This document shows, piece by piece, positions 1-7,277 of a DNA stretch of 29,375 nt (the stretch's first letter is position 1; each line of letters opens with the position of its first letter). The position numbers were made by a program, and so were the translations under genes. The notes under the pieces are model-generated. The model searched no databases. It worked only from the letters and a program-made list of their open reading frames with translations, and was not told the DNA's origin. The DNA is from an uncultured Duganella sp. (GTDB lineage: Bacteria > Pseudomonadota > Gammaproteobacteria > Burkholderiales > Burkholderiaceae), in assembly GCA_946482635.1 (NCBI GenBank), contig CAMLSG010000046.1, positions 1-29,375 of the forward strand, given 5' to 3'.

Positions 1-1
1 C

Positions 2-217
2 CAGCAAGCCCGTATCGCCCAAGGCATCGAGTCCGGCCAGTTGACCGCCAAGGAAGCACAGCACCTGGAAGCACGCGAAGCCAAGCTGGCCAACGACGAA
101 GCCATGGCCAAGGCCGATGGCAAGGTCACCCGCAAGGAGCGCCACAAGCTGCAGCGCGAGGCAGACCGCAATAGCGCCGCCATTCATCACCAGAAGCACG
201 ACAAGCAAACCCGCTGA
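2..217 (+). CDS. Hypothetical helical protein, C-terminal part
   Basis: The reading frame is open from the window edge to a TGA and gives 71 residues; the start lies outside the window. The fragment is rich in Gln, Ala, Lys, Glu and Arg, and contains ESGQLTAKEAQHLEAREAKL followed by ADGKVTRKERHKLQREADR. These read as two related amphipathic helical units of the type (I)ESGQLT-KEA-LE and DGKVT-KER-LQ. Short secreted or periplasmic proteins with this repeating pattern are common in Oxalobacteraceae and Burkholderiales and are usually annotated as hypothetical. Whether this one has a signal peptide cannot be seen. No function is assigned. Codon use is like that of its neighbours, so it is probably a real gene end. 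Confidence 0.75.
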   Translation, partial: QQARIAQGIESGQLTAKEAQHLEAREAKLANDEAMAKADGKVTRKERHKLQREADRNSAAIHHQKHDKQTR

Positions 218-314
218 TCGCCCAATGCCGCCCGCCTGTGTCGCGCCCATGCCGGCGCGGCACGGCATCTTCTCCCCGTCCTGCCCCTCCCCTTCCCTCC
301 GCTGGTCCGTCGTC

Positions 315-334
315 TTGTCGATATAATTCGACAA
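315..334 (+). promoter_or_regulatory. Palindromic operator enclosing a consensus -10 box
   Basis: TTGTCGA (315-321) and TCGACAA (328-334) are perfect 7-base inverted arms. The six bases between them (322-327) are TATAAT, a perfect sigma70 -10 hexamer. The start codon of the GMC oxidoreductase lies 46 bases downstream of the palindrome. A repressor bound to both arms would cover the -10 box, so this is probably a repressor operator. No good -35 hexamer is visible about 17 bases upstream. The repressor is not encoded nearby on this side of the gene. Confidence 0.5.
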
Positions 335-379
335 CATCATTATCTCGATGGCACGTTTATTCCAGAACAGGAGATCCAC

Positions 380-1687
380 ATGGCAGAGGGACCCGCCGCT
401 CAGCGCTATGACGCGGTCGTTGTCGGCAGTGGCCCCGGCGGCGCCAGCGTCGCGCACACGCTTGCGCGGCATGGCCAGCGCGTGTTGGTTCTGGAACAGG
501 GCAGCGATGCGCCGCTAAAGGGCACACTCGCGCAAATGGCGGGCATCGGCGCCATTCCAGGCAAGGGCGCGTTCTTCCACCGCGATGCATCGCTGCTGGT
601 GCGCGGCCTGGCTACCGGCGGCAGCTCCACCCTGAATTTCGCCACGGCGGCGGCCCCGCCACTGGAACGCTTTGCAGCGCTGGGCATAGACCTCGCTCCT
701 TCGCTCGCAGAATGCCGTGCCGAACTCCCGATAGGCCAGTTACCCGACGAATTGCTGGGCCCCATGGCGCAACGCATCATGCAGGCTGCGCAGGCCTCCG
801 GCCTGCCCTGGCAAAAACTCGACAAAATGATCCGTCCCGCCATTTGCCGCACCGGCTGCTGGCGATGCGTCTACGGCTGCCCTTATGGCGCCAAATGGAC
901 TGCGCGCGACCTGCTGGACGAGGCACGCCTGCGCGGCGCCCATATCGTCGATTGTGCCCGGGCCCGGCGCGTGCTGCTCGATCAAGGCCGCGCAGTCGGC
1001 GTCGAATACGCTCGCGAAGGCGCAATCCACACAGCCCATGCCAGCGTTGTGATCCTGGCTGGCGGCGGCATCGGCAGCCCACGCCTGCTGCATGCCTCCG
1101 GACTTGCGCCGCGCAGCCTGCCCTTCATCAGTGATCCCGTGGTGGCGGTGATGGGCACCGTCGACGACATCGACGGCGGCGCCGAAGTGCCGATGGCCGC
1201 CGGCATGGCCTTGCCGGAAGGAGGCTTGTCATTTGCCGACCTGACCCTGCCCAAGCCCATGTACCAGGCGTTCGCGCTGCAGGTCGGCCGCATCGATCGC
1301 TTGTTCGCGCATCGCCGCACGCTCAGCATCATGGTCAAGATCCGCGACCTCGCCGGCGGCGGCATCGGCCCGCACTGGGTCGACAAAACGTTGCAGGCCG
1401 ACGACCGCGAACGCTTCAGGCGCGGTACCGCGCTGGCAAGGCGCATCCTGGCCCAGGCCGGTGCACGCCATGTATTCCAGAGCTGGCATTTCGCCGCCCA
1501 TCCCGGCAGTGCGCTGGCCGTTGGCAGCGGCAGCCCGGCCGCCGTCGACAACGATTTGCGTACCTCCACTGCAGGCCTTTACGTCTGCGACGCCTCCGTC
1601 CTGCCCGCCCCCTGGGGCTTGCCGCCCACCCTCACTCTGCTTGCACTCGGCAAGCGGCTGGGGCGCCGACTACAGGATTTTTTGTAG
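380..1687 (+). CDS. GMC-type FAD-dependent oxidoreductase
   Basis: This 435-residue protein starts with a Rossmann FAD-binding motif (YDAVVVGSGPGG, residues 10-21, then LVLEQG). It ends with the GMC C-terminal signature: an AAHPGSALAVG segment carrying the expected active-site His, then YVCDASVLP and PPTLTLLALGKR. A cysteine-rich stretch, CRTGCWRCVYGCPYGAKWTA, lies mid-protein and resembles the C-x2-C-x2-GCP-GAK segment of long-chain alcohol oxidase-like GMC proteins. There is no signal peptide, so it is probably cytoplasmic. GMC enzymes oxidise alcohols, sugars or sterols, but the substrate here cannot be read from sequence. The ATG at 380 is preceded by a good ribosome site (CAGGAGAT, about 369-376). 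The gene stands alone behind the palindromic promoter at 315-334. Its stop codon overlaps an operator-like copy that probably belongs to the next gene. Confidence 0.88.
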   Translation: MAEGPAAQRYDAVVVGSGPGGASVAHTLARHGQRVLVLEQGSDAPLKGTLAQMAGIGAIPGKGAFFHRDASLLVRGLATGGSSTLNFATAAAPPLERFAALGIDLAPSLAECRAELPIGQLPDELLGPMAQRIMQAAQASGLPWQKLDKMIRPAICRTGCWRCVYGCPYGAKWTARDLLDEARLRGAHIVDCARARRVLLDQGRAVGVEYAREGAIHTAHASVVILAGGGIGSPRLLHASGLAPRSLPFISDPVVAVMGTVDDIDGGAEVPMAAGMALPEGGLSFADLTLPKPMYQAFALQVGRIDRLFAHRRTLSIMVKIRDLAGGGIGPHWVDKTLQADDRERFRRGTALARRILAQAGARHVFQSWHFAAHPGSALAVGSGSPAAVDNDLRTSTAGLYVCDASVLPAPWGLPPTLTLLALGKRLGRRLQDFL

Positions 1688-1696
1688 TCAAAATAC
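1684..1696. promoter_or_regulatory. Operator-like copy 1 upstream of CGTase gene
   Basis: GTAGTCAAAATAC differs at one of 13 bases from the perfect inverted repeat at 1749-1761. It overlaps the stop codon of the GMC gene. The two copies start 65 bases apart, about six helical turns, which would suit binding of one regulator at two sites with looping. This is inference from spacing and sequence only. Confidence 0.35.
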
Positions 1697-1748
1697 CTCA
1701 ATTTAATCGCGGTTTTTGCTGCGTTTACGCCACAAAACAAACGTGCGC

Positions 1749-1761
1749 GTAGTCAAACTAC
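1749..1761. promoter_or_regulatory. Operator-like inverted repeat upstream of CGTase gene
   Basis: GTAGT-CAA-ACTAC is a perfect 5-base inverted repeat with a 3-base centre, 38 bases before the CGTase start codon. The size and odd-numbered symmetry resemble sites of LacI-type sugar regulators, so control by a maltose/starch regulator is a reasonable guess. No such regulator is encoded in the window. A near copy lies at 1684-1696. Confidence 0.45.
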
Positions 1762-1799
1762 TCCATACTTTGTCGACCAAAACAAAGAAAGGAAGGACT

Positions 1800-3929
1800 A
1801 TGGAGACTCAACGCAACACAATGTTCGCGGCAATCCTGGCCGCTTTCGCCCTCAACGCGCAGGCCGCCCCGGATACCGCAGTCGGCAACAAGCAAGGCTT
1901 CAACACGGACGTGATCTACCAGATCGTGACCGACCGCCTGGCGGACGGCAACAGCGCGAACAATCCCACCGGCAGCGCCTTCAGTTCGGGTTGCACACAG
2001 AAAAAGCTGTTCTGCGGCGGCGACTGGAAAGGCATCCAGAACAAGATCGAAGACGGCTACCTGACCGGCATGGGCATCACCGCCATCTGGATCTCGCAGC
2101 CGGTGGAAAACATCACCGCGGTGCTGAACTACTCCGGCACCAACAGCACCGCCTACCACGGCTACTGGGCGCGCGACTTCAAGCGCGCCAATCCGGCCTT
2201 CGGCACCATGACCGATTTCACCAACATGATCAACGCGGCCCACGCCCGCAACATCAAGGTGATCATCGACTTCGCCCCCAACCATACCTCGCCTGCCTCG
2301 GCCACCGATACCACCTTCGGCGAGAACGGCAAGCTGTACGACAACGGCGCCCTGCTGGCCGGTTACGGCTCCGACCCGAACGGCTACTTCCACCACAATG
2401 GCGGCACGGATTTCTCCACGCTGGAAAGCGGCATCTACCGCAACCTGTTCGACCTGGCGGACCTGAACCACAACAGCGCCACCGTGGACGCCTACATGAA
2501 GGCTGCCATCAAGGTGTGGCTGGACCTGGGCATCGACGGTATTCGCATGGACGCGGTCAAGCACATGCCGTTCGGCTGGCAAAAGAGCCTGATGTCTTAT
2601 ATCCAGGGCTACAAGCCGGTGTTCACCTTCGGCGAGTGGTACCTGGGCGAAAACGAAGTCGATCCGGCCAACCACTACTTCGCCAACCGCAGCGGCATGA
2701 GCCTGCTGGACTTCCAGTTCGCGCAGAAAGTACGCCAGGTCTTCAAGGACGGCTCGGCGAACATGACGTCGCTGAACCAGATGGTGAGCGATACCGCCGG
2801 CCAGTACTCGCACGTGGGCGACCAGGTCACCTTCATCGACAACCACGACATGCCGCGCTTCCAGATGGCGGGCGCCAGCGGCCGCAAGCTGGAACAGGCG
2901 CTGGCCTTTACCCTCACTTCGCGCGGCGTGCCTGCCATTTACTACGGCACCGAGCAGTACATGCAGGGTACCGGCGATCCGGACAACCGCGCGATGATGA
3001 CATCCTTCGCCACCACCACGCCGGCGTACGGGCTGGTGGCGCGCCTGGCGCCGCTGCGCAAAACCAATCCCGCCATCGCCTACGGGACGACGCAGCAGCG
3101 CTGGGTCAACAACGATGTGCTGATCTATGAGCGCAATTTCGGCAACAACGTCGCCGTGGTCGCGATCAACCGCAACCTGTCCACAGCAACGTCGATCAGC
3201 GGCTTCATCGCGGGGCTGCCGGCCGGCAGCTACACCGACGTGCTGAATGGGCTTGGCTTCAACGGCAACAACATCACTGTGGGGGCCAATGGAGCGGTCA
3301 GCAACTTCACGCTCGCGGCCGGCGCCATCGCTGTCTGGCAGTACACTGCCACGGTGGCTTCGCCAAAACTCGGCCACGTTGGTCCAAACATGTCGATGCC
3401 CGGCAAGACCATCACCATCGATGGCCGCGGCTTTGGCGCCACCAAGGGCACGGTGAAGTTCGGCAGCACGGTGGTCAGCGGCGCCAATATCCTGTCGTGG
3501 GAAGACACGCAGATCAAGGTGCTGGTACCGAGCGTGGCGGCAGGCATGAGCGGCGTGAGCGTGGTTACGGCCGGCGCAGTCACCAGCGATAGCTGGGATA
3601 ACTTCGAAATCCTCAGCGGGCCGCAGGTGACCGTGCGCTTCGTGGTCGGCAACGCCAACACGGTATCCGGCGAAAACGTCTACCTGACCGGGGATAAGTT
3701 CGAACTGACCAACTGGAGCGCCACCGCACCGCTTGGCCCGCTGTTCAACCAGGTAGTCTACAGCTACCCGAACTGGTACACCGACGTCAGCGTACCGGCC
3801 GGCACCACCATCAGCTACAAGTTCCTGAAGAAGAGTGCCAATCCAACCGTGTGGGAAGGCGGCAGCAACCACACCTTCACCACCCCGGCCAGCGGCACGG
3901 CTACCGTGAACGTGAACTGGCAGCCATAA
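1800..3929 (+). CDS. Cyclodextrin glucanotransferase (CGTase), secreted
   Basis: This is a 709-residue secreted GH13 enzyme that would cyclise starch to cyclodextrins (EC 2.4.1.19). The ATG at 1800 is chosen because GGAAGGAC lies directly before it and a signal peptide ending at NAQA-AP follows; the frame stays open to 1716. The catalytic triad is D251 ([10 protein letters not shown]), E279 (FTFGEWYLG) and D350 ([10 protein letters not shown]). All three are offset by 22 from the classical D229/E257/D328. The residue equivalent to CGTase 195, which favours cyclisation when aromatic, is F217 ([11 protein letters not shown]). After domains A-C come an IPT/TIG domain D (about 521-605, [11 protein letters not shown]) and a CBM20 starch-binding domain E (about 609-709, ending in VNVNWQP). 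This is the complete A-E layout of Bacillus and Paenibacillus CGTases. A maltogenic amylase is the main alternative. Gram-positive-like sequence in this genome suggests transfer. Confidence 0.93.
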   Translation: METQRNTMFAAILAAFALNAQAAPDTAVGNKQGFNTDVIYQIVTDRLADGNSANNPTGSAFSSGCTQKKLFCGGDWKGIQNKIEDGYLTGMGITAIWISQPVENITAVLNYSGTNSTAYHGYWARDFKRANPAFGTMTDFTNMINAAHARNIKVIIDFAPNHTSPASATDTTFGENGKLYDNGALLAGYGSDPNGYFHHNGGTDFSTLESGIYRNLFDLADLNHNSATVDAYMKAAIKVWLDLGIDGIRMDAVKHMPFGWQKSLMSYIQGYKPVFTFGEWYLGENEVDPANHYFANRSGMSLLDFQFAQKVRQVFKDGSANMTSLNQMVSDTAGQYSHVGDQVTFIDNHDMPRFQMAGASGRKLEQALAFTLTSRGVPAIYYGTEQYMQGTGDPDNRAMMTSFATTTPAYGLVARLAPLRKTNPAIAYGTTQQRWVNNDVLIYERNFGNNVAVVAINRNLSTATSISGFIAGLPAGSYTDVLNGLGFNGNNITVGANGAVSNFTLAAGAIAVWQYTATVASPKLGHVGPNMSMPGKTITIDGRGFGATKGTVKFGSTVVSGANILSWEDTQIKVLVPSVAAGMSGVSVVTAGAVTSDSWDNFEILSGPQVTVRFVVGNANTVSGENVYLTGDKFELTNWSATAPLGPLFNQVVYSYPNWYTDVSVPAGTTISYKFLKKSANPTVWEGGSNHTFTTPASGTATVNVNWQP

Positions 3930-3930
3930 G

Positions 3931-5952
3931 TCAGGGCTTCAGCTTCATGATCGTGTGCTGAGTTGCCACATATAGCGCGCCCTTCCTGTCCACGGCAAGG
4001 GCGCGCAGCTTGCCGGCGTCTTCCGGCAAGCCCTTCCCTTCGGTGGTAACTTCGCCGTTCGCCGCTATCTTTCGCAACACTCCATCATCGATCAGGTAGA
4101 TGTTGTTGCCGGCATCAGTCGCCGCGTGGGTGATGTTGCGGAAGCGCGCCAGCAAACCCGTTCCATCGTCGCTGCCTTTGCGCTCGCGGCTGCCCGCCGC
4201 CAGCCATTGGTAGCCGTCGGCGCCGACGCGGCTGATGTAATGGCCGTGCAGCATGAAGACATCGTCGCTCGGCGCCACCAGCACATCCCCGCAGCCATCT
4301 CCCGACTGCAGTTCAATCTTGCGCGCGACGCCGCGGGGCCGGATGCGCCACAGCACGTTATCGGCGCAATACCATGCCTGGCCGGTGGCATCCGACGCGA
4401 TGCGGTGCTGGCCCAGGCCCTGCAACATGAAGGGTTCCGCATCTTGCGCGACATAAGCCCAGATGCGTTTCAGCGCAGGCATGAAACCGGCCTGCTCCGG
4501 CGTCATGCCCGGCGGGCCACTTACCAGGGAAATCATGCCTTCCGCGCTGACCCCGGCCAGCCCGCCATTGGCGGTCACGAACACGCCGGTACTGGGCCGC
4601 GCAACCATCGAGCCGTGCAAGTCCACCTGGGCCGCTGCGTGCGTTTCGCGCAGCTTGCGGAAGTTCCCCGCCTCCAGCAAGGTACGCACAACGCCCTCTT
4701 TGTCGATGCGGCGCAGCTGGTCGCCGTCCAGCACGTAAAGCCCGCCATCGCGCCCTGCTGCAAGCTGGGTAATGTCGCCGAAGCGCGCCTGCATCGCCAG
4801 GCCGTCGCGGTTCAGCGAGGCTGCATATTGCAGTGCAAATGGTTGCTGCTGGCCGGCGGCGTCCCAACGCATTGCCGCCAGCCGTTCTGCCAGCAGAACG
4901 TGAAGGCCGCCCTCACGATCGCGCACAACGCCTGACAATTCGCCGGTAACGTCGCCGGTGCCCAGCAAGGGCACGATCAGGCCGTTACGTTCGATGCGGT
5001 AAATGGTACCGGTGGCAGGTGCTGTCGCCAGCAGCCGGCCCTGGGAATCCGCGGCCAGTTGCCCAGCCGGCATGGCGCGCGCCTTGTCGGCGGTTGGCAT
5101 GCTTGGTGCCGAATAGCGGCGCAGGCATTTCCCGCGCTGGCATTCGTCCTCCGCTCCGGCCACGGCACCTGCATCGTGCTCGCCCTCGGCTGGCCGCCCC
5201 TCCTTCGCTTCGCGCACCGCTTTTTCCGCAGCCCCGCGCACCGCCGCGATCACGCTGGCGGAGACGCGCCCGGTGGAGCGGCCCTGTTGCGGCTCCGCCT
5301 GTCCTTGGGCAGCCGCACCCGATTGCGCGCCGAGCTCCTGCCATTTGCCCTGCGCATCGATGCGCAAGGCGCTGGCTGCATCGGACAACACGACGCCACC
5401 TCGCGCATCGAGCGCAATGCCTTGCGGTTGCAATGGGAGGCCCTGGGCTACCGTGCTGACCACGCCGTCGGCAGCGATGCGCCGCAGCGCGCTATTGCCG
5501 GCATCGGCTACCAGAAGACCGCCCGCCGCATCGAGCGCCAGCCCGGCCGGATGGTCGAACCGTGCCGCGATACCCTTGCCGTCATTGCGTCCGGCAGTAC
5601 CTGCCTGGCCGGCGACCGTGCGCAACTCGCCGGCTGGCGAGATCGCTTTCACCGCATGGTTGCCCGCGTCAGCCACGTACACCGTGCCATCGCCTGCCAC
5701 CGCCAGCCCGGCCGGGGCGATGAAGCGCCCCGGCAATGACACCAGCCTGCCGTCCGGCTTCAATGCCCGCACTGTTGCGCCATCTGTGAAATAGACAGTG
5801 TCGTCGTTGCCAACAGCGATGCCGCGCGGCGCTTCCAGCTTCTCGCTGCGCAGGGCACTGGGCGCTCCGGCAATCACCTCCCAGCGGGCAGCAAAGGCGG
5901 CATGGGACAGCAGCAGCGCGGCTGCGGCGGCAATCAGGCGTTTTTTATTCAT
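3931..5952 (-). CDS. Exported NHL-repeat beta-propeller protein
   Basis: This 673-residue protein starts with a Sec signal peptide (MNKKRLIAAAAALLLSHAAFA). NHL-type blades follow, seen as repeated units such as PRGIAVGNDDTVYFTD, PAGLAVAGDGTVYVADAGNHAV and PAGLALDAAGGLLVADAGNSAL (residues about 40-200). A polar, low-complexity insert (about 205-295, rich in Ala, Glu and Gly, with an ECQRGKC segment) separates these from a second set of blades running to the C-terminus, which ends in LYVATQHTIMKLKP. NHL propellers act as binding scaffolds, or more rarely as lyases; no catalytic signature is visible, so the role is unknown. Its ATG overlaps the end of the DUF454 gene by 8 bases, which implies translational coupling. 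The 3' end faces the CGTase gene with a single base between stop codons and no terminator hairpin. Confidence 0.8.
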   Translation of the reverse strand: MNKKRLIAAAAALLLSHAAFAARWEVIAGAPSALRSEKLEAPRGIAVGNDDTVYFTDGATVRALKPDGRLVSLPGRFIAPAGLAVAGDGTVYVADAGNHAVKAISPAGELRTVAGQAGTAGRNDGKGIAARFDHPAGLALDAAGGLLVADAGNSALRRIAADGVVSTVAQGLPLQPQGIALDARGGVVLSDAASALRIDAQGKWQELGAQSGAAAQGQAEPQQGRSTGRVSASVIAAVRGAAEKAVREAKEGRPAEGEHDAGAVAGAEDECQRGKCLRRYSAPSMPTADKARAMPAGQLAADSQGRLLATAPATGTIYRIERNGLIVPLLGTGDVTGELSGVVRDREGGLHVLLAERLAAMRWDAAGQQQPFALQYAASLNRDGLAMQARFGDITQLAAGRDGGLYVLDGDQLRRIDKEGVVRTLLEAGNFRKLRETHAAAQVDLHGSMVARPSTGVFVTANGGLAGVSAEGMISLVSGPPGMTPEQAGFMPALKRIWAYVAQDAEPFMLQGLGQHRIASDATGQAWYCADNVLWRIRPRGVARKIELQSGDGCGDVLVAPSDDVFMLHGHYISRVGADGYQWLAAGSRERKGSDDGTGLLARFRNITHAATDAGNNIYLIDDGVLRKIAANGEVTTEGKGLPEDAGKLRALAVDRKGALYVATQHTIMKLKP

Positions 5953-6313
5953 CCAGCGGGCGGGAAGTGGGAAGGCGCAACAGGTAAACCGTCACGCCGC
6001 AGGCAACCAGGAACAGCATGACTTTCAACGAAAGGAAAGGCACCTTGTACATCGAATAGAACATCGACGGCCACATCATCGCCATGGCCAGGATCTTGCC
6101 GCGCAGCGGGATGCCGCGCCCGTCCTCGTAGTCGCGCAGGTAGCGGCCAAAGCGGCCGTGGTTGCGCAGCCAGTTGTGCAGCTTGTCCGAACTGCGAGCG
6201 AAACAGGCCGACGCCAGCAACAGGAAGGGCGTGGTGGGCAGCAGCGGCAGGAACACGCCCAGGACCGCGAGGACCATGAACAGGCAGCCGAAAGTGACCA
6301 GGACGATTTTCAT
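5945..6313 (-). CDS. DUF454 / YbaN-family inner membrane protein
   Basis: The protein has 122 residues. It opens with a hydrophobic helix that runs into a loop (MKIVLVTFGCLF to GVFLPLLPTTPFLLLASACFARSS), followed by NWLRNHGRFGRYLRDYEDGRGIPLRGK and two further hydrophobic segments. The LPLLPTTPFLLLA loop and the HxxxGxYLRDYEDGRGI block are hallmarks of the YbaN/DUF454 family of small inner-membrane proteins, whose function is not established. The ATG at 6313 gives a standard-length family member; the frame remains open upstream but that part is coding sequence of the MEDS gene in another frame. It lies 7 bases after the MEDS gene and overlaps the NHL gene by 8 bases, so the three genes are probably one transcript. 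Confidence 0.85.
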   Translation of the reverse strand: MKIVLVTFGCLFMVLAVLGVFLPLLPTTPFLLLASACFARSSDKLHNWLRNHGRFGRYLRDYEDGRGIPLRGKILAMAMMWPSMFYSMYKVPFLSLKVMLFLVACGVTVYLLRLPTSRPLDE

Positions 6314-6320
6314 CGCCCCA

Positions 6321-6899
6321 TTATAGCGGCGGGCAGGTCCTCGTATGCGCGTTGTGCACTTCGCGGCAAATCGCCGGGTCGCCGGCGTCGAAGCTCGCTT
6401 TCGGATAGGCGCAGAACAGCGGGAACGATTCACGCTGGCACAACTGCGTCCACATATGTTCCAGCCGCATGGTGGCGCGATACAGCTTTTCTTCCCACAG
6501 CAAGGCCACCATTTCGCCGAAGGCGCGCACCGTCGGGTGCTTTTCACGCGCCTTGGCGAGCAATTCTTCTACCATTGCATTGAAACGCGATTCGGCAGGC
6601 CAGCCATCAAACATGAATCGCGCCAGGCAGGCGCGGGCATCGCGAACAATGTACTGGCCGCTCGAGGCAGCAGCGCTGACGCTGAAGCCGTTGCGTTCCA
6701 GGCGCTGGGCCAGCGCTGCCCGGTGCTCCGGGGTGGCGATAATGACGATGGCGTCGTTGTTGCGGAATCCCTCAACGACAAAAGCCTCCAGCGTATCGAG
6801 GAACGATTCTTCAGTTTCATACATTTGCACCACGTGGTCGCAATGCGAAATATGCTGCCAGAACTCCTCTATCGCTTCCTGCTGCTGCGTCGGCTGCAT
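6321..6899 (-). CDS. MEDS-domain (DcmR-like sensory) protein
   Basis: This 192-residue soluble protein begins MQPTQQQEAIEEFWQHISHC. It fits the MEDS (methanogen/methylotroph, DcmR sensory) domain. Diagnostic stretches are HVVQMYETEESFLDTLEAFV near residues 21-40, FRNNDAIVIIATPEHRAAL, and RAFGEMVALLWEEKLYRATMRLEHMWTQL near the C-terminus, where the family has a conserved GEM-LLW segment. MEDS domains usually sit with histidine kinases, anti-sigma or STAS regulators and resemble a degenerate RecA-like fold. Here the domain stands alone, with no output domain. The ATG at 6899 is preferred over an upstream TTG/ATG run because the domain begins right after it; the ribosome site is weak (AAGAGA). 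It probably leads a three-gene unit with the DUF454 and NHL genes. Confidence 0.75.
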   Translation of the reverse strand: MQPTQQQEAIEEFWQHISHCDHVVQMYETEESFLDTLEAFVVEGFRNNDAIVIIATPEHRAALAQRLERNGFSVSAAASSGQYIVRDARACLARFMFDGWPAESRFNAMVEELLAKAREKHPTVRAFGEMVALLWEEKLYRATMRLEHMWTQLCQRESFPLFCAYPKASFDAGDPAICREVHNAHTRTCPPL

Positions 6900-6900
6900 T

Positions 6901-6931
6901 CTCTTGGCTCCGGAATTAAAGTGACCAAGAG
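6901..6931. promoter_or_regulatory. Inverted repeat in leader of MEDS gene
   Basis: CTCTTGG (6901-6907) and CCAAGAG (6925-6931) are perfect 7-base arms with a 17-base spacer, starting 2 bases upstream of the MEDS start codon. On the coding strand the second arm includes the only purine-rich stretch that could act as a ribosome site. If folded in RNA it would mask that site; if bound as DNA it would be an operator. Neither is proven. Confidence 0.3.
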
Positions 6932-6965
6932 TAGCAAATAAAAACAGCAAAAGATGCGCGCTTTG

Positions 6966-7277
6966 TCACGCGCTGCGGCCGTGCAAGTGAACCGCCAGCC
7001 ATAAGGCCCCGTCCGAAACCTTCTGCACGGTATGCGGGGTGAGCGCCGGCAGGAACAGGTAGTCGCCCGCCTTCAGCGGCACCTTGCGCCCCGCCACTTC
7101 CAGCATGGCCTCGCCGGTCAGCAGCACCACCCATTCGTCCTGCTCCTGCACATACTCCTGCGATTCGATTTTCGACGTGCTGACGATGCGCTCGATCACC
7201 AGTCCCCGGTGCGACAGCAGCGTATCGAAGCGCTCACCCGTTGCGGGCGGCAGTGCATCCTCGTACAGATTTCCCAT
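6966..7277 (-). CDS. Small cupin-domain protein
   Basis: The protein has 103 residues with a single cupin barrel: QEYVQEQDEWVVLLTGEAML, then AGDYLFLPALTPHTVQKV. The usual cupin motif 1 His pair is replaced by QEQDEW, with E/D residues left, and motif 2 keeps PxHTV. Metal binding may therefore be altered. The similar small cupins in Proteobacteria have no clear function. The start overlaps the end of the apbE/nosX gene by 44 bases in another frame, with GGGAAAAGG upstream as ribosome site. This places it at the end of the nos operon, and co-transcription is likely. Any role in N2O reduction or copper handling would be inference from position only. Confidence 0.75.
   Translation of the reverse strand: MGNLYEDALPPATGERFDTLLSHRGLVIERIVSTSKIESQEYVQEQDEWVVLLTGEAMLEVAGRKVPLKAGDYLFLPALTPHTVQKVSDGALWLAVHLHGRSA

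Noticed and set aside
249..268. Hairpin ATGCCG-8-CGGCAT after the first partial gene, considered as a terminator
   Set aside because: The stem is only six pairs and no T-tract follows (CTTCTCCCC).
1716..1799. Longer N-terminus of the CGTase starting at 1716
   Set aside because: The extra 28 residues are basic, cover the operator-like repeat and precede the strong ribosome site and signal peptide at 1800.
1758..3872. 704-residue open frame on the minus strand opposite the CGTase gene
   Set aside because: It mirrors GC-rich coding sequence, has low-complexity Val/Ala/Gly/His content and no recognisable domain. The plus-strand CGTase is certain.
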